NCBI GenBank assembly: GCA_003158415.1
Contig: PMJA01000276.1
Span: 1 to 9,958 of the forward strand
Length of the DNA: 9,958 nucleotides
Direction: 5' to 3'
Source of the DNA: Methylobacter sp.
GTDB taxonomy: Bacteria; Pseudomonadota; Gammaproteobacteria; Methylococcales; Methylomonadaceae
Part shown: piece after piece, positions 7,640 through 9,958 of the stretch
Numbering within the stretch: the stretch's first letter is position 1
How the letters are laid out: every line of letters begins with the position of its first letter
Made by a program: the position numbers and the translations under genes
Notes under the pieces: generated by a model
What the model was told of the DNA's origin: nothing
Database searches by the model: none
What the model saw: only the letters and a program-made list of their open reading frames with translations

Positions 7640-8455
7640 ATGACTATTTCAGTTGTTATCCCCACCTACAATCGCTGTGAATTGCTGAGGCGGGCGTTAT
7701 TGTCCGTCTTAGCTCAAACCTTACCGCCGACTGAAGTAGTCGTCATCGATGACGGCTCTACCGACGGCACCGATGTGATGGTACGCAACGAATTTCCAGA
7801 GGTTCGCTATTATCGCCAGGAAAACTGCGGCGTCAGCAGCGCACGTAATATTGGCGTACAGCATACAACCGGCGACTGGCTGGCGTTTTTAGACTCCGAC
7901 GATGAATGGCTGCCTGAAAAGCTGGCCCGGCAGACGGCCTCGTTAGCCGCCCATCCTGATAGCCGGGTTTGTCACACCGAAGAGCTATGGATACGCAATG
8001 GCGTTCATGTTAATCCTGCCAAAAAATACGCCAAAACCGGCGGCTGGATATTTACCCGGTGCTTGCCTTTATGCGCAATGTCGCCGTCTACCATCATGAT
8101 ACATCGCTCGGTATTTACAGATATTGGATTATTTGATACCCGCTTGCCTGCTTGTGAAGATTATGACTTGTGGCTCAGAATAACGGCAAGCTACCCGGTT
8201 TTATTGATTGCAGAGCCGCAAATAAAAAAGCACGGCGGGCATGACGATCAGCTATCGCAAAAGCTCTGGGGCATGGACAGGTTCCGCATCGACGCCCTGC
8301 AAAAAATCATAGCTGGCGGCAAATTATCTAACGAAAACCAGCAGGCGGCGGTTGCCATGTTATTAAAGAAAGCCCACATTTACCTCAGCGGCGTCACAAA
8401 ACGCGGCAAAACAGCTGAAGCCGATTATTACCGGCAGCTCATTAAGCGTTATTAG
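7640..8455 (+). CDS. Family 2 glycosyltransferase
   Basis: This is a GT-A fold sugar transferase of family GT2, 271 residues, with no signal peptide or membrane helix, so likely cytosolic or membrane-peripheral. The nucleotide-binding start is ISVVIPTYNR (3-12), then VVIDDGSTDGT (34-44), the SARN motif (67-70), the metal-binding FLDSDDEW (83-90, with DSD at 85-87), and CEDYDLWLR (172-180), whose ED pair is the usual catalytic-base motif. The donor and acceptor are unknown. Lipopolysaccharide or exopolysaccharide building is the likeliest role, but no other surface-sugar gene is present in the window. The ATG at 7640 fits the family start, yet no clear Shine-Dalgarno precedes it. It may be served by read-through or coupling from the UPF0182 gene 37 bases upstream. 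The gene ends in TAG. Confidence 0.93.
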   Translation: MTISVVIPTYNRCELLRRALLSVLAQTLPPTEVVVIDDGSTDGTDVMVRNEFPEVRYYRQENCGVSSARNIGVQHTTGDWLAFLDSDDEWLPEKLARQTASLAAHPDSRVCHTEELWIRNGVHVNPAKKYAKTGGWIFTRCLPLCAMSPSTIMIHRSVFTDIGLFDTRLPACEDYDLWLRITASYPVLLIAEPQIKKHGGHDDQLSQKLWGMDRFRIDALQKIIAGGKLSNENQQAAVAMLLKKAHIYLSGVTKRGKTAEADYYRQLIKRY

Positions 8456-8470
8456 TACCTACGTCTTAAC

Positions 8471-9070
8471 TTAATCGCCGGTCTCGGTAATAATCACATC
8501 AATGCCATTCTGCCTTAACCGTGCTCTGATCGTGTTAATGCTGGGCATCTGGGTATAAGGCCCCATTTTGACCCGATACCAGTTGACGCTGCCGATTTTT
8601 GCCTTCTGTACCGTCGATTCCATGCCCATAGCCGCAAGCTTGGTTCTTAAGCCATCCGCTTCCTTGAAGGTCTTAAAAGAGCCGGCCTGTAGTATATAAT
8701 GCGCCTCCTTAGCTTTACCCACATGTTCTTCCCGCGTACGGGTTTTAATTTCGTACTCGGGCACCACGACTTCTTTTTCAGGCAAAATGGTGTAAAAATC
8801 AAATTGCGGTATTTTAGGCCCCGGTTTAACTTCAGGCTTTTTTTGTTCTTTGGCGGCCGTGTTTTCCTCCAGTATCGCTTGCGATTCCGGTGGCGTGGTT
8901 GTCGGTTTGGAGCCGGTGCTGCGCAAATAAACCAGAAAGACGATGAATGAAATAATGATCGCCGTAATCAGTATCCATTTCCACAAGCCGATACCCGGTT
9001 CGCGGTCGAATTTTTGTCTGCGCTGCCCGGCATATTTGCCTTTAGGTCTGGGTTTATAATCTCTGGACAT
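8471..9070 (-). CDS. ftsN: FtsN-like SPOR-domain cell division protein
   Basis: This is a bitopic inner-membrane protein, 199 residues. It has a short basic cytoplasmic N-terminus ([12 protein letters not shown], with the RDY motif seen in E. coli FtsN, whose Asp contacts FtsA) and one membrane helix (about 28-49). A Pro/Lys-rich periplasmic linker (51-88), FDFYTILPE (90-98) and a C-terminal SPOR domain (about 123-197) follow. The SPOR domain has YILQAGSF (125-132) and WYRVKMGPY (164-172) and should bind denuded septal peptidoglycan. I chose ATG 9070 over the in-frame ATG 9139, because the latter lies inside argS and lacks the family start. The ATG overlaps the argS stop by one base (TGATG), implying coupled translation. 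An argS-SPOR gene pair is also known in pseudomonads. It is shorter than E. coli FtsN (319), mainly in the linker. Assignment as the true FtsN rather than a SPOR paralogue is likely but unproven. Confidence 0.85.
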   Translation of the reverse strand: MSRDYKPRPKGKYAGQRRQKFDREPGIGLWKWILITAIIISFIVFLVYLRSTGSKPTTTPPESQAILEENTAAKEQKKPEVKPGPKIPQFDFYTILPEKEVVVPEYEIKTRTREEHVGKAKEAHYILQAGSFKTFKEADGLRTKLAAMGMESTVQKAKIGSVNWYRVKMGPYTQMPSINTIRARLRQNGIDVIITETGD

Positions 9071-9958
9071 CACATGGATTCGGGTGCATTGATATTTAAT
9101 AAACCTAAGCCGTTGGCCAACACCTGTTTTACCGCGCAAATCAGGTTTAATCGGGCATTGCGGATGCCGGCATTGTCAACGAGGAACTGATGGGCATTGT
9201 AATACGTATGAAATTCATGCGCCAGATCACGCAGATAATGAATCAACTGATGCGGTTCATGCTGCAATGCAGCACGTTCCAGCGCTTCAGGGTAGCGCGC
9301 TAAGGTTCCCAGCAACAGTACCTCATGTTCTTCAGTCAATTTTGCCAGATTGTCCATGCCTTGTAGCAGATTCCTTTCCCAGCCTTTTTCATCCAGTTGA
9401 CGCAAGACACTACACACGCGGGCATAAGCGTATTGCACATAAAACACCGGATTTTCGTTGGATTTTGATGTTGCCAGCTTTAAATCGAAATCCATGTGCT
9501 GTTCAGACCTTCGCATCACATAAAAGAAACGCGCCGCATCCTTGCCCACTTCGTTGCGTAACTGCCGCAGGGTGACAAATTCGCCTGAACGGGTCGACAT
9601 TTGCACGCGTTCTTCACCCCGATAAAGCACGGCAAATTGCACCAACAACACTTTTAACTTGGATTCATCGGCGCCCAGTGCTTGAATGGCCGCCCTGACC
9701 CTGGGCACATAGCCGTGATGGTCGGCGCCCCAAATATCGATAATCTGGTCAAAGCCGCGATCCAGCTTGTGCATGTGGTAGGCAATGTCCGACGCAAAAT
9801 ACGTGTACTGGCCGTTTTCCCTAACCACTACCCGGTCTTTTTCATCGCCTAAGCGGCTGGATGCAAACCAGGTCGCGCCATCCTGCTCATAAAGATGACC
9901 GCCGACACGTAAGCGTTCCAGCGCCGCTTCCACTGAACCGTCATCCATCAGTTGGCGT
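9070..9958 (-). CDS. argS: Arginyl-tRNA synthetase, C-terminal half (5' end outside window)
   Basis: This class I synthetase charges tRNA-Arg with arginine (EC 6.1.1.19). The window holds 295 codons plus TGA, about half of a normal protein, and the frame runs open through the window edge. The HIGH motif and the true start therefore lie outside, and the internal ATG at 9948 is not the start. Visible are [13 protein letters not shown], the catalytic-domain segment [34 protein letters not shown], and the loop equivalent to KMSK, here [13 protein letters not shown]. These are followed by the all-helical anticodon-binding DALR domain ([20 protein letters not shown] onward), which ends [12 protein letters not shown]. 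The missing first Lys of KMSK is normal for many ArgRS and is not a defect. Its stop overlaps the FtsN-like gene start by one base. Confidence 0.96.
   Translation of the reverse strand, partial: RQLMDDGSVEAALERLRVGGHLYEQDGATWFASSRLGDEKDRVVVRENGQYTYFASDIAYHMHKLDRGFDQIIDIWGADHHGYVPRVRAAIQALGADESKLKVLLVQFAVLYRGEERVQMSTRSGEFVTLRQLRNEVGKDAARFFYVMRRSEQHMDFDLKLATSKSNENPVFYVQYAYARVCSVLRQLDEKGWERNLLQGMDNLAKLTEEHEVLLLGTLARYPEALERAALQHEPHQLIHYLRDLAHEFHTYYNAHQFLVDNAGIRNARLNLICAVKQVLANGLGLLNINAPESM

Noticed and set aside
8456..8470. Bidirectional terminator between the convergent glycosyltransferase and FtsN-like genes
   Set aside because: Only 15 bases separate the stops and no GC-rich hairpin with a T-run is visible. 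Termination must lie inside the genes or be factor-dependent.
9600..9640. Defective KMSK motif in ArgRS
   Set aside because: MSTR in place of KMSK is normal in many ArgRS enzymes and the surrounding residues are intact.

Overview
The window looks like ordinary core chromosome of a gammaproteobacterium with moderate GC. Support comes from the argS to SPOR/FtsN-like gene pair joined by a one-base overlap, the short DjlA-type J protein, GlnK with Tyr51, and the 'MSTR' form of the arginyl-tRNA synthetase loop. A methanotroph-type lineage (Methylococcales) is a guess from overall flavour and is not proven here. No mobile element, CRISPR array, tRNA or rRNA was seen.

Layout. Positions 1-1545 (minus) hold a nitrogen-sensing unit: glnK followed after 18 bases by amtB. 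The amtB frame is broken by an in-frame TAG exactly where a conserved Trp is expected. It appears to be shifted out of frame again near its 3' end, at the window edge. Positions 1636-3931 (minus) hold purC followed by a UMF1/Atg22-like major facilitator permease, probably one transcript. Positions 3963-3978 form a compact divergent promoter region shared by purC (minus) and djlA (plus), in which two TGn-extended -10 elements face each other and overlap. Positions 4008-8455 (plus) hold djlA, a large UPF0182 membrane protein and a family 2 glycosyltransferase. A 13-codon leader-like reading frame with a strong ribosome binding site precedes the UPF0182 gene and stops inside that gene's own Shine-Dalgarno sequence. 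Positions 8471-9958 (minus) hold the 3' half of argS and an FtsN-like SPOR protein. They converge on the glycosyltransferase with only 15 bases between the stop codons.

How the genes relate. GlnK and AmtB form the known ammonium uptake and signalling pair, and here the transporter partner appears damaged in this copy or assembly. purC is de novo purine synthesis. DjlA, the UPF0182 protein and the FtsN-like protein are envelope proteins (membrane co-chaperone, unknown, divisome), and the glycosyltransferase probably acts in cell-surface sugar synthesis. I found no convincing undescribed multi-gene system. The most interesting points are the split amtB, the leader frame before the UPF0182 gene and the overlapping divergent promoters.
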